From Rhizoctonia solani (taxonomy: Eukaryota > Basidiomycota > Agaricomycetes > Cantharellales > Ceratobasidiaceae): a stretch of DNA of 64,000 bases. Position numbers and translations under genes: made by a program. The stretch spans positions 124,001 through 188,000 of the forward strand of contig NC_057376.1 in NCBI RefSeq assembly GCF_016906535.1, written 5' to 3'. The notes under the pieces are model-generated. The model was not told the origin of the DNA, made no database searches, and worked only from the letters and a program-made list of their open reading frames with translations. Shown piece by piece: positions 11,723 through 23,530 of the stretch; position 1 is the first letter of the stretch, and the number at the start of each line of letters is the position of its first letter.

Positions 11723-12767
11723 TGTCCTAGACATCTGTAAGGACATTGAGGCAGCAGGCGCTTGTGGCTGTATGTATCATGACTCAGCTTGGACCTATGG
11801 TACAAGAAGGCTTAAAGTCCATGGCCCTATCACCAATGGACTATGAAACAGATAGAGGGGCAGCTAGGGCCCAGGGGTAATGATATAGGATAAGAGGGCA
11901 ACAAAGGCCTGGGTTATGATGTTAAGTAATGAGCACTTATGGCCAACAAGGGGCCTGGGCTAAGGGTAGGTATGAGGTGAGGATGAATTGACAAAGAGGT
12001 CAAGTCTTGCTGTTCTAGCAGCAACTTGACCTGGTTTAAATGCATAAAGCAAGCCACATCAAAAACAACAGTAACAAATAGTGAGTCATTTACAATTTCC
12101 CATCATATATCAAATATGTCACATGATCTTGATGAGTCATAAATATGTACCAAAACAGGAAAATGTCTTGGAAAAAAGCTAGAAAATAGTAAAAAATTAT
12201 GTCATGCCAATGAAGGTCATTACAGTATGTACTTGTGACTAAAAACCACTTAAGGCAGTGTGGGTGCTACCTACAACAACAAGCTACTAAACTACAGCAA
12301 CCAAGGCTATACAGGCAATGGCAAACTACCTAAGTACAGTGAACAAGCTGCTTAAGGCAGTGACTATGTATGTAACTAGTGGTTGCTGGGCTTAAGGCCC
12401 TTGTACAATGTGGGATGTGACAAGAGGTAATTGACCTGGGTGTTACCATGGTTGGTTGGCCTCCTTATATATTCTACAAGCTATCTAATTACAAATATAC
12501 ATGTGTGGGAAAAGAAGCTAACTATATGTAATAAGAACCCTGCTCTGCAGTTGGCCTTACTCATGCATATGTGTCACTGATGTGCCATGATGATGTCATA
12601 GGTGGAGGTGGCTATGTGTGCTGAGTAAGCACAGATGAGGATGTGGCTTGGTGCTTAGCATATGATATAAGCACCAAAGTCATGTGATTGAAAATATAGT
12701 CTGATTGCCTTTGTTTAAATTCAAGAAAATAGGAATAAATTCCCATGGTATATGTGTGTCTAGAACA
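11723..12767 (-). repeat. K 3' LTR, family A, interrupted by a J solo LTR
   Basis: Starts TGTCCTAGACATC and ends GTCTAGAACA on the plus strand. It is about 590 bp without the nested J LTR. On the minus strand it is preceded by the polypurine tract AGAGGGGGGG (near 12771-12780). Confidence 0.8.
11775..12224 (+). mobile_element. Solo LTR, family J, in the K LTR
   Basis: TSD GTATG at 11770-11774 and 12225-12229. The first dinucleotide reads TA instead of TG (TATCATGACTCAGC against TGTCACGACTAAGC in element J), and it ends GGTCATTACA. The inverted repeat around AGGTCAAGTC that marks this family is present. Confidence 0.85.
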
Positions 12768-12869
12768 CTGCCCCCCCTCTAAGGGCCTTGGCAGCACCAA
12801 GGGCCTTCTTTTTCATTTTGTTTTTGTACTTTTTCAAAAATTCTTTGGCATTTTTGAGGTTTTCCCAGG
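12760..12869 (-). pseudogene. K pol C-terminus (chromodomain tail)
   Basis: Minus-strand frame giving WENLKNAKEFLKKYKN and a basic end KKKALGAAKALRGGAVF, then TAG. It is parallel to the A-element tail. The stop codon lies inside the LTR. Separated from the rest of K integrase (54136 onward) by insertion of H. Confidence 0.8.
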
Positions 12870-12874
12870 GTTCC

Positions 12875-13550
12875 TGTTGTACACCACTGTAAGGTGGGTA
12901 CTTGCTAATAGGGCAGGTGCTTAAGACTGTACTAATACAGACACTGCTTATGTAATCTCTACCTAAGGCTATACTACTAACGCTTAAGGCATTGTTGTAC
13001 GCCACTGTAAGGTGGGTACTTGCTAGTGGGCGGGTGCTTAAGACTGTACTACTACAGACACTGCTTATCTAATCTATACTAAGGCTATACTAATAACACT
13101 TAAGGTGTCCTACTTGTAACTACTGTTGTTGGAGGGGGCTTAGCCCTGGAGGTGTGGTGAGCGCAGGTAAGGGGTTAACTTCTGAACTACTAGTGGCTGG
13201 CTACTTAGCTGGCTGGGGGGATCTCTCCTCAATGAATATGAGACAAGGTAAATCAACTTGGGGTTTCCAAGTGATTTTCCTGCTGTATATATAGACAAAG
13301 AGGCGCTATCTACATGGTCTGTGCGCGTGAGAAAAGAAGTACATAAATGAAATAAGAAGAGTGCTGCAGGCTGCGCAGAAGCGTGGATTTCTCCTAAGCG
13401 CCCTTGGCACAGCATCTTGGCGCGGCATCTTGGCATAATAAGTGCCAAGATCATGTGATTGAAAAACAATAGATATCAAGTTCGGAAAAAATACTAAAAA
13501 TATCAGAAAAAACAGGCAAATCCAATGGTATGTGTGAAGAGGGTGTAACA
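12875..13550 (-). repeat. H 3' LTR with a 118-bp partial end duplication
   Basis: The full LTR is 12993-13550 (plus strand TGTTGTACGCC ... GGGTGTAACA). Directly left of it, 12875-12992 repeats the first 118 bp (TGTTGTACACC ...). The TSD flanks the outer copy. On the minus strand the LTR is preceded by the polypurine tract AAGGGGAGGG. Confidence 0.85.
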
Positions 13551-13561
13551 TTGCCCTCCCC

Positions 13562-15558
13562 TTAAAGGCTCTTGGCAGTGTCACAAGCCTTTCTGAGTCT
13601 TGCTTGGTTGAAGCTTTTGATCTCATTCTGGCTGTGCTCAAGTAGTTCTTCTGGTTCCCATGAGTTGTCTTCTGGGCCATATCCTTTCCATTTGATTAGG
13701 TAGAACCATTTCCCCTGTTGCCTTTTTGAGTCAATGATTTTTTCAACCTTGTATTCTTCTTCCCCTTCTATTGTTTCAGGAGGGGGTCTGTTTGGGAACG
13801 GCTGGCTTGGGGATTCATGGGTTTTGGACAGTAATCCCACATAGAAGACATTGTGGATTTTCATGGTTTCCAGGAGCTTCAGGCGGTACGCATGGCTAGA
13901 GATTTTTTCTATGACTTCAAAGGGGCCTAGTTGCTTGGGGTCTAGTTTGTTGGAATTGGTCCTAAGTACCACGTTCTTTCCATCTAACCAGACTTTTTTG
14001 CCAACTGAGTAATCAGGTACTGTTCCTTTCTCCCTAGTCATTTTCTCTTTACTCATTCTAAGGGCTGCTTTGGCTTCCTTCCATTCCTTGGCAAGAGTGT
14101 CTGCTACTTGATCTGCTTTGGGGACATTGGCCGGTACATTGGATGGGTTCATAACTGGGTTCCTTCCGTAAACCAGCTCAAAGGGGGACTTTCCAGTGGA
14201 CGCATGTTTGGCATTGTTATACGTGTACTCCGCCAAAGGTAGCCATGTGGCCCAGTCTGAATGATCTGGAGCTACATACACTCAAAGGTAGAACTCAATG
14301 AATTGGTTCACCCTCTCTGTTTGGCCATCTGACTCTGTGTGGTAGGCTGAGGAAAATGATGGCTTGACACCCAATTGTTGGTAGAGGGCCCTCAGGAACT
14401 TACCTGTGAACGTGGTTCCTCTGTCTGAGATAGTTCTAACAGGTAATCCATGTAATTTCCACACATGGGTGATGAACAAATCTGCCAATCCCTTAGCGGT
14501 GACCTTCTTGGTTGTGGGGATAAAATGCCCAAACTTTGAGAATGAATCTATGACCACTAGTATGGCATTGTGACCTTGGGACTTGGGAAACCCAGTGATG
14601 AAATTGTATGAAATTGTGTGGAATGGGAATGGCAGGACTTCAAGGGGTTTCAAGGAAATTACTGGAGCATGGGCTTGTTGGTTGGATTGACAAGTGGGGC
14701 AACACTCCACCCATTCTTTGGTGGATGACTTCATGCCTGGCCACCAGTAGCTACAACTTAGGAGTTCAAGGGTTCTCTGCTGACCCGGATGGCCCGCTAG
14801 GGGAGAGTTGTGAAATTCCCTGAGCAGCCATTCTTTTAGGATTTCTGAGTCCAGGACTACTAGTTTTCCTTGATACCAAAGAAGGTCCTCTTCCCAATCA
14901 TAATCTCTATACGCTTTCCGGATTGATGGAGGGGCGTTGTCTGCGTCTTCAGTTAGGAACTGGATAATGGGTTCAAGGGAAGGGTCCTCCCTCAGTTTAT
15001 TGCAAACCTCTGTGACAATTTTGAGTTCTTCTTCTGACGTGTTGGCAAAGACTTCTGTTGGTAACATGACTTCTGGTTGTTGCAGTATGTCTGTGTAATC
15101 TGACCTCCTGGATAGTGCATCTGGTTTCCCTGATTGTTTCCTGGGGCAGGGGTAGATCTCAAAGTTGAAGTTGCTCAAGAAAATACACCAACAAGTGTGC
15201 CTTCAATTGAAGGTTTGCGCCTGCATCCAGTACTCCAGGTTCTGATGATCTGTGAATACCTGTATGGGTTTATCCATTGCCTCTAAGAAGATCCTCCATT
15301 CTTCCAATGCCTTGATGATGGCCAGAAGTTCTTTATTGTGGGTGTTGTAATTAGCTTTGGCTCCCAAGAATGACTTGGACATGTATGCAATTGGGTGTAG
15401 TCAATTGTCAGGACCCCTTTGACTAAGTATGGCTCCCATTGCTACTCCTGATGCATCTGTCTCTAGGTAATACAGTAGATTGGGATTGGAATGGATCAAG
15501 AATGGGCTTCTGGTGACAAGGGTTTTCAATTGCTGGAATGTGTCCTCTTCTGGATTAC
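13562..15558 (-). pseudogene. H pol: RNase H end, integrase and chromodomain
   Basis: Reading leftward on the minus strand: RNase H blocks (ETDASG, NYNTHNKELLAI), the integrase zinc-binding region (HDSPLAGHPGQQ-like ... CCPTC), the catalytic core (YNFITGFP, DRGTTFTGKF, ESDGQTERVNQF) and a C-terminal chromodomain ([28 protein letters not shown]). Stop is at 13562. Premature TGA codons lie at 15401-15403, 15203-15205 and 14282-14284; each replaces Arg in element D and each is preceded by T. At 15558 the frame is cut by G1 and resumes at 16864. Confidence 0.88.
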
Positions 15559-16863
15559 TGTTATAGAGTAGGGTTTTAGGGACTATGTAATTAAGTACAG
15601 AATATAGTAAAGTGATTAATAGATCAATTATCTATGGATATAAAAGGCAATAGACTAGCTATATAAGGGTAAATTAGGTTAGTAATCAGGGTGATCCCTA
15701 CACTTAACAAGTAATCAAGCAATTACTGTAGATGCAGGTGGTTGGTTATGCTTATACCTATAGTATGAAAGTTAGTACTGAGTCTTATTTACCTACTGTA
15801 CTTTATCTGGATTTGTTAGTAATTTATTTGACTGAGATTGCACTAAATTAAAGTGTATATGCCGCTTTCAAGGCCTTAAACTCTCCCAACTGACTTACTC
15901 AAGAGGTTCAGGGTTGCCCTGGAGCCTTTCCTAGCTACCCAGTATCTGTTGGGACCTTGCTAGAGGCTATATGCGCCAAGATGCCTTACAGGTTAAGTTC
16001 AGTGAGCTTAAGAGGCTAAGAAAGCAAAATAAGACACTCTAAACTAAGTAAAGTAGATCTAATAGATCTTCAAGTTCACACAAGGGGTAAGAATGGGATG
16101 AAAAGAAGATGTATTCAAAGAGTCTCCCTCAAGGGCTTTATATACCCCAGAGGGAGAACAAATAACTATATACATGATGTACAAAAGAGGAAGTTACATG
16201 AGAGGTACAGTCTGAGCTATTTGATACATAAAGACCAATTAGTCCCAATAAGTCCTAGTGGGATAGACCCAAGGCTATTTACAGAATGTTCTAGAGCATA
16301 CATGACTAAATTACATTAGTGTGAATGCTAAAATAACCTTGAGGCAAGGTAGGATCTCATAGAAAAAGCTAGAAACTTAAATGGTTAGTATCTCCATCAG
16401 TTTGGCTCAGAATCAGACGATTCCTTTTTGAGAAGTGAGATGCCGGAGCCTCCGACCTATTGGTATTTGTCCGCATAGTAATATGCCCATTTCCCGCCGA
16501 GATATCGGCGTTGGCGCGCCCCGCCAACCTTTGGCGCTTATTTGCAATGACTAAGCGCCGGCGCTTGCATGCTTACTTGTACTTGTTCTATGGTCTGTAA
16601 GTACCGTTCCTACATATGAATGTATGATACAAAAAATGCTATAAATCATAGAAACAATAGTATAACCATTTTGCATGATTAAACATGTATATATGCAAGC
16701 GCAATGAGGAAATAAAGGATAAAAGGTCTCATAGCACTGCCAGTTTCCAAATATAGTAATGTTCATGCCCATATTTGGATAGAGCAAGTATTATTACTCC
16801 AGTTCGCACAATTTACTATTGGCAATTAGGGGCGCATATGTCTAAATTAGTCATTCCATAACA
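15559..16863 (+). mobile_element. Solo LTR-like element G1
   Basis: TGTTATAGAGTAGGG ... CATTCCATAACA, 1305 bp, TSD ATTAC (15554-15558 and 16864-16868). It interrupts H RNase H exactly between the codons of W-C-N and P-E-E. It has no gene of its own. It carries GGCGCTTA and TAAGCGCCGGCGCTT near 16533-16566. A closely related copy is G2. Confidence 0.85.
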
Positions 16864-17248
16864 ATTACACCATGACCAGGGAGTTTCCTTTTTGGTGAGG
16901 TTGTGGAGAGGACAAGCAACTGTGCTGAAGTTGGGGATGAAACTCCAAAGGTAATTGACAAATCCTAAAAAGGCTTGAACCTGTTTAACTGTCCTGGGTT
17001 GGGGCCACAAGGTGACTGCCTCAATCTTCTTCTGATCCATGGAAAATCCAGCAGGGGAGATAACTATGCCCAGGTAATCAACTGTTGTGACGTGGAAGTG
17101 GCATTTGGACAGTTTACAGAACAATTGATTCTTCATCAGACGTGATAAGACTTCCCTGATGTGGGTAGGATGGTCCTTAGGATCTTCTGAGAATATCAAT
17201 AAATTGTCCAAGTAGATGACAATGGTGACGTCAATGAGATCACGGAAC
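16864..17248 (-). pseudogene. H reverse transcriptase, second half
   Basis: Minus-strand frame starting at the J insertion: DLIDVTIVIYLDN, then the thumb/connection (LFCKLSKCHFHV, YLGIVIS, VQAFLGFVNYL). The catalytic box reads YLDN, not YLDD (GAC AAT). The join to 23974 restores F-RDLIDV in frame. Confidence 0.88.
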
Positions 17249-17693
17249 TGTCACGACTAAGCTTGGACCTATGATACAAGTAGGTTTAAAGTCCATGGCC
17301 CTATCACCAATGGACTATGAGAACAAGAGGGGCGACAAAGGCCCAGGGGGTATGATGTAGGGTAGAGGGCAACAAAGGCCTGGTGAGTGATGCTTAAGTA
17401 AAGTGCACTAGGCTCAACAAGGGAGCAGGGCAATGGGTAGGTAAGAACTTAGGTGAATTGACAAAGAGGTCAAGTCTTGCTGTTTAGCGGCGACTTGACC
17501 TGGCTTATATACATGGAGAAAGCCACATCAAAAACAACAGTACTAAATAGTGAGTCATTTACAATTTCACATCATATATCAAATATATCATGTGATCTTG
17601 ATGAGTCATAAATATATACCAGAAAAGGAAACTATCTCGGAAAAAAGGTAGAAAATAGTATAAAATCATGTCATGCCAATGAAGTTCATGACA
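17249..17693 (-). repeat. J 3' LTR
   Basis: TGTCACGACTAAGC ... GTTCATGACA on the plus strand; on the minus strand preceded by the purine tract GAGGGGGTAA, the likely plus-strand primer. Confidence 0.93.
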
Positions 17694-17704
17694 TTACCCC
17701 CTCT

Positions 17705-20700
17705 TCAAGCTCCAACTGCATCAGGGTACTCCTTATGGAACTCTTCTTTTGCTTCCTTGGCATTGGCCACATTATCAATTGGCTCCCAGGAATTGCTTCC
17801 TTCATCATATCCTTTCCACTTAATCAGATACCAGAGTTTCCTTGTTTTACCACGTCCTTTCCATTTGCTATCCAGGATTTTTTCAACCTCATATTCCTCC
17901 TCTCCTTCTTTTGTGATAATGGGTGCAGGTTGGGGAGGGTCGCGTCCGTGAGGGTCAGGATGAAATTTAGTAAGAAGATTGATATGGAACACAGGGTGTA
18001 TGCGCATGGTGTGGGGTAATTGAAGTTTGTATGCGTGTGATCCTATTCTTTTGATTACTAAGTAGGGTCCTAGTTTTTTATGGCTGAGTTTCATTGAGGG
18101 TCTGTCTGTGGATATGTTTTGATGACTCAGCCAGGCTTTGTCTCCTACTTGAATTTCATCTTTGTCTTTATGTCTTTGATCATAAAAGTACTTCATTCTT
18201 TCCTGGGATAATGATAGAGCTGCTTTGACTTCATCGTATCCTTTTTCCAGAAATTCTGCATGTTTGTCTGCGTTTGGAACTACCTTGTCTGATTTTTGAC
18301 CAACCGAAAATCTTGGATTATAGCCATAACAAATTTGGAAAGGGGATTTGCCTGTGGAGGTTTGCTTTAAATTGTTTAAAGCAAATTCAGCCAATGGTAA
18401 TAATGCTACCCAATCTGATTGGCAATGATTCCCAAACATTCGTATAAAGATCTCGGCTTCTCTTTGTATGCGTTCAGTCTGTCCATCTGTCTGGGGATGA
18501 TACGCCGTGGAATATGTTGGCTTAATGTCCAGCCTTTTATAGAGATGACAAATGAATTTGGCGTTAAATGTGGGACCTCTATCTGAGACTGTGCTTTTGG
18601 GGAGGCCATGTAGCTTCCATATGTATGTGACAAATAGGTTGGCAATATCAATGGCAGACAATGTGGATTGGGTGGGGATGAAGTGGACCATTTTTGAGAA
18701 TCAATCAATCACTGTCAGGATAGCATCAAAACCTTCTGAAACCGGTAGTCCCACAATCATATCATAAGCAATGTCTTCCCAGGGGCGTTCAGGAATTTGC
18801 AATGGTTTTAACAGGCCCACAGGTAATTGATTTGTTGGCTTGGACCTGATGCAGGTTTTGCAGTGGCTGACGTAAGAATTGACAAACTTTTTCAGCGATG
18901 GCCAGTAGTAACTCCTGGAGACAAGTTCTAATGTTCTAGCTTGTCCTGGATGTCCTGCCGCTAATGCATCGTGCCTAGATTCCAGGATGAGGTTCCTAAT
19001 AGTGTCATCCTTTGGTACAAATATTTTTCCTTGAAACCATAGTAAACCTTCTCTCAACTCCCAGTCTAAGACCTTTTCCTTGTTCTGGAGTTTGTGTAGA
19101 ATTTCCTTAAGGCAATCATCCTTGTAAATGGCCTCGCCAATTAGATCATTGATTTCCTGATCCGGAGTTATGGATGCAATAAAAAGTTCCGGTTTTAGGA
19201 GAACCTGGTTCTCTACCCCCCCTTCAAGGGGTACCAGATTGTAGCGTCTTGAGAGGATATCTGCCTTTTTGTTTTGTGCTCCTGGCCTGTAGATAATTTG
19301 GAAATTGTAGTCAACTAGGAAGTTGGCCCATCTAATTTGCCGTTTATTCAAAGATTGAGACGTGGAAAAGTACTCCAAGTTCTTATGATCCGTTAGAACT
19401 TGGACTGGCAATTCAGATCCTTCTAGCAAATGGCGCCATTCTTTAAATGCTCTAATGACCGCCAACAATTCCTTGTCAAAGATATCGTAATTTTTTTTGG
19501 CAGGGGATAAGGATTTGGACAGATAGGCTACTGGAGCCAATTTCCCTTCAGAGTTGCGTTGGGATAGTATGGCTCCTGTTGCATAGTCTGATGCGTTGCA
19601 TTCCACATAGAATTGCCTTGTGGTATCCGGTTGTAGGAGCAATGGTGCTGACGTAAGACATTTTTTCAAACCCTCAAAAGACTGTTGTTCTGCCAAGTCC
19701 CATTTCCAAACACTATCTTTCTTGAGCAAGTTGTACAAGGGTTGTGCCATATTGCCAAAGTTGGGGATGAATCGTCTATAAAAGTTCACAAATCCTAAGA
19801 ATTCCTGGACATTTTTGACATTCTTAGGTGTTGACCAATCCATTGCGTCTGTGACTTTAGACTGATCAACTTCTATGCCAGACTCTGATATGATGAACCC
19901 TAGGTAATCAATTTTTTTGACGTGGAAATGGCATTTTTTGATGTTGCAGAAGAGATCATTGTCCTGTAGCCTCTTTAGTACTTCGCGCACATGGGCCTTG
20001 TGATCTCTTTCATTTGAGGAGAATACTAAAATGTTGTCCAGGTAGATAATGACATAGACATCCAAAAGGTCTCGGAATATTTCATTCATCATGTCTTGAA
20101 AAACCGCCGGTGCATTTGTTAACCCAAAAGGCATGACCAAGTACTCAAATAATCCGTATTTTGTCTTGAAGGCTGTTTTCCATTTGTCACCTTCTTTGAT
20201 TTGGACTAAATTGTACCCTGCTTTAAGATCGAATTTACTAAAGATCTTGGCGCCTTGTAACTTCTCAATAAGATTCTGTGGCAAAGGTAAAGGGTACACA
20301 TTCTTCTTGGTCATGCTATTTAAGCGCCGGTAGTCCACACACATGCGTAACTTTCCATTCTTTTTCTTGACAAATAAGATTGGAGAAGCCATAGGAGACT
20401 TTGAGGGTTGAATCAATCTGGCCTTGAGTTGCTTTTCAATAGTTTCCTTGAGTTCTGCATCCTCCCTTGGACCTAGGCTATAAATGGGGCCATGTTGGGG
20501 TTTTGCGTCAGGGAGCAACTTGATAGCAATATCATAAGGTCAATGGGGCGGTAATTTGGATGATTCCTCTTCTGAAAAGACTTTAGAGAATTCTTGGTAG
20601 GGAGTGGGGATTTCTTCTACTGCTTTGAGTTCTAAAACAGCAGGTGCGGGTAGACAATTATTGGAACAGTATAATGAATTAAAGACAAGTGTATGTTTTT

Positions 20701-21166
20701 CCCATGATATTTGGGGGTTATGCTTTTTTAGCCATGACATTCCTAAAACTAACTGATGGTTGCCAATGTTTGAAATATGGCATTCTAGTTCTTTGGTATG
20801 GTTACCAATAGTGCATTTGAAACAAGTGAAATGAGTGATTTGGCCGGAATCAATTTCTCGGCCATCAATAACGCGGAGTTTTTTAGGAATTGGATGAAGG
20901 TAGGTGGGAAGTCGATAGGTTTCTACCAAAAGAGGGTGTATGAAGCACAACGTAGCTCCAGAATCAATCATGGCTTTTCCTTGAAAGGGTTTAGCCAAAA
21001 AGCTGGATTTTTGGGTTTTAGGAGATTCACACGGATTTGCAATAAACAACGCATATATTTGAGAGGAATTACATAATGAGAATATTTCAAGATTATCGTT
21101 TACATGGTGCAAATCCGCGAGCATACAGCCAAGTGCCTTACTCCTTAGTCGGCCTTGGCTTTTCCT
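17705..21166 (-). pseudogene. J pol: protease, RT, RNase H, integrase, chromodomain
   Basis: One frame of about 1154 codons, entered by a -1 shift from gag. Protease: MIDSGATLCF. RT: KKNGKLRMCVDYR and [15 protein letters not shown], with the active site reading IIYLDNILVF instead of YLDD. RNase H: ECNASDYATG (the usual catalytic Asp of ETDAS is Asn here) and NYDIFDKELLA. Integrase: HDALAAGHPGQ ... CKTC, YDMIVGLP, VSDRGPTF, PQTDGQTERIQRE. The chromodomain ends in VEKILDSKWKG ... WYLIKWKGYDEGSNSWEP. Two TGA stops (20540-20542 after LPPH; 18701-18703 after TVID) stand at Arg positions. Apart from these and the mutated active site the frame is intact. Confidence 0.9.
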
Positions 21167-22712
21167 TTTCCCAACTCCTCTTCATCAGAGACAACTTCGA
21201 TTCAATTTTCTTCTTTAGGCCTTTCCCAAGACCATTCAACATTAGCCACATGTCCAGACATGGGCTTAGAGGGGCAATTGCGTGCAAAGTGGCCTTTACC
21301 GCCGCATACATGACAGGTGAGATTTGCAAAGCCCCTTCCATCAAGGTCCATGGGGCCTGGGCCCTTAGAATTTGAAGCTAAAACAGGGACAGGGGCAATA
21401 ATAGGCTTTACTGGGGCAGCGGCAGCAGGGCGCTCATCCTTTTTTAAAGATGGGAAGGGAATCATAGTATCCTTTGTTTCCCCATTCCATCTAACATTTG
21501 GCATGTTGCCGGAGGTTGTTTGAACAATGGAAGTGATAGCGCCTTTCTTGGCGCGATGAGTGGTGGGATCAATCATGTAAACATTGTCCCCAACATTAAG
21601 ACAAGTACAAATGGGAGTGGGGTTGGAAGTGGAAGTGGGGGTAGCAGAGGAAGGGGCGCAAATAGTGGAGACCGACGGATTGGACAGGCGAGTGGATTTG
21701 ATATGATTTGCAATCTCTTCTGCCTTATCATAAACTTGTTGAGCTGTGGCGTGACGCCATTGGAACATGGTGGAGAGCATGATGTCCTTGATGTCATTTT
21801 TGAGGCCATCGTAGTATTTGTCACGCAAGGTTTCATTGCTATAGCCCAAGGATACAGAGTATTGTTGGAATTCTCAAGTGTATTCTTGTACTGAAGCCTT
21901 CTGTCGCAAATTGTTCCATTTTTGGCGATATTTTTCATCACAATTGGTGTCCACATAATGTTTGGTGAATTTGGCCCAAAATACATCAATATCTTCTAAT
22001 AAGGGGACCGCTTCACCCCTAAATACCTTCCTTTCTTATATGGGCAAACCCAGTCTTCAGCCGCTCCCTCAAAGTATGATGTAACCCATAAAAATTTTTC
22101 TTCATGGGATTGGTTGGCCCCTTTTGCCCTTATATAAGCCTGACAGGTGATAATGAAATTTAGGGCGTCTTCCTTTTTGCCACCAAATTTGTTTGGTTTA
22201 GCAAATTTTAGATCGGAGGAAGATGTTGCGGGGGCAGGAGGGATGTTTGTGGCTGTACTGGTGCCAGCAGGCGGAGGTGGGGGAGGAGGGCCTGTAGATC
22301 GAGAGGGAGATAGATGGATAAGCTGATCTTGCACAGCCTGAATAGAAGTAGCGGCTCCTTGGATTTGGGTTGAGTAGAAGATATGTTGATTTCGTGATTG
22401 GTCTCAATGTTCTTCGAGTTCAGCCCTTAGTAACGCTATTTGATCATGTTGCGCTTCATAAGCGCCTTGTAATTGCAAGAACTCTTTTTTTAGAACAATC
22501 ATATTTTGGGCAACCATGTTTAATAATTCACAATCAGACATATGTTCAAAAGACATGGGGGAATATACATGTGGCGGCACAGCCGCAGGAGCAGGAGTAT
22601 GTGTTTGAGAAGAAGGGGCAGACCACCCCAATTGGATTTGAGAGGGAGTCAAATCAGTCTCTCCCATCTCGCCCAAACCAGGCATTGTCATGTGAGACTG
22701 CAAAAAACTCAT
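21145..22712 (-). pseudogene. J gag with CCHC zinc knuckle
   Basis: Starts at an ATG at 22712 (MSFLQSHMTM). A Pro-rich region precedes the capsid-like part (KFAKPNKFGGKKEDALNF, FEGAAEDW) and the zinc knuckle CHVCGGKGHFARNC at about 21270. Lesions are TGA at 22404-22406 and 21874-21876 (both Arg sites by context), a frameshift near 21990, and TGA at 21202-21204. The original stop is probably TAA at 21147-21145, eighteen bases after the slippery heptamer. Confidence 0.82.
21166..21172 (-). promoter_or_regulatory. Putative -1 frameshift heptamer of J
   Basis: On the minus strand G GGA AAA in the gag frame, just before the gag stop; a -1 slip here enters the pol frame exactly. The same heptamer is found at the same place in A (30487-30493) and D (45606-45612). 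Confidence 0.65.
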
Positions 22713-23181
22713 ATTCCTCGTAATAATGGATTCTCCCTTTTCCGTCTTGGGTGATGTCTTGGATGGAACAATGGAAATTGTCCAATTCTAATTTTTTCTC
22801 AACTAATAATCTATCTTTTTCCTTGATAAGCCTTTCTTGCTCTTCAATAGTGAGAGCTAAGTCGCAATTGTGGGCTTCAAGGTTAGAGATAAGATTTTTT
22901 TGTTCTTGAAGATCAGCCTTGTAGATGTTGTTGAGGCGCTCAGCAAAGGATTTGTGACGCTTGATATGGGCAATGGTTTGGAGTAGCCCGGGTTCTTCAA
23001 TGCAAGCAATATGTTCTTTGAGATTGTTGATACGACCCACTAATATATGGTCAATATCGTTGAGAGTTTTTTCAAGATAGAGATAACGGGTGACAACGGA
23101 ATAGGGCCAAAAGATGGCAAAAAGGATAAGGTCTAGAAAATCAAACACTAGAGTGCGTTCCCAATACAAATTGGTACTCAA
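22654..23181 (-). CDS. J upstream open frame, hydrophobic N-terminus and long coiled coil
   Basis: A 175-codon frame between the J leader and gag, overlapping the gag start by 59 bases. Residues about 10-35 are hydrophobic (FDFLDLILFAIFWPYSVV), a possible membrane helix. Residues about 85-150 are a Lys/Glu/Leu heptad-rich coiled coil (EEQERLIKEKDRLLVEKKLE). There is no ATG at the beginning (TTG first, in-frame TGA just upstream), so the start may be lost. It could be an N-terminal gag domain moved out of frame by mutation, or a separate small protein. I do not recognise it. Confidence 0.45.
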   Translation of the reverse strand: MSTNLYWERTLVFDFLDLILFAIFWPYSVVTRYLYLEKTLNDIDHILVGRINNLKEHIACIEEPGLLQTIAHIKRHKSFAERLNNIYKADLQEQKNLISNLEAHNCDLALTIEEQERLIKEKDRLLVEKKLELDNFHCSIQDITQDGKGRIHYYEEYEFFAVSHDNAWFGRDGRD

Positions 23182-23517
23182 TCAGATAGATAAAACGGTT
23201 TTATAGCGCTAAACTACTAACTGTTTGCTTTCCTACTAGCGTTAGACTATCCTTATACTAATATCAACAGCTGTGTACGAGCGTGATGATTAGTCAGGTT
23301 TTTAGTAAGCGGAAGGTTGGCTGACTAACAGCATATGGCTAAGGGTGCGGACACCTTGGTATGCAGACGATTGCTGGCAAAGGGCTATCCCGCAACCGTA
23401 CTGGTACTCGTATTCCTGTCTTTGATTATGACACAGGGGCTACAATGTGATACCGTTTTGGGTTTTGGTGCTTATCTAAGCGCAGTTCTTGTTTGTTGAC
23501 AAGAGTACGAGTAAGAA

Positions 23518-23528
23518 AGACTTGACCT
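23518..23528 (-). promoter_or_regulatory. J primer-binding site, self-complementary to its LTR
   Basis: Directly inside the 5' LTR the minus strand reads AGGTCAAGTCT, the exact complement of AGACTTGACCT in the LTR (23749-23759), about 30 bases downstream of the LTR TATATA (23788-23793). This is the arrangement of Tf1-type self-priming. Confidence 0.6.
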
Positions 23529-23530
23529 AG

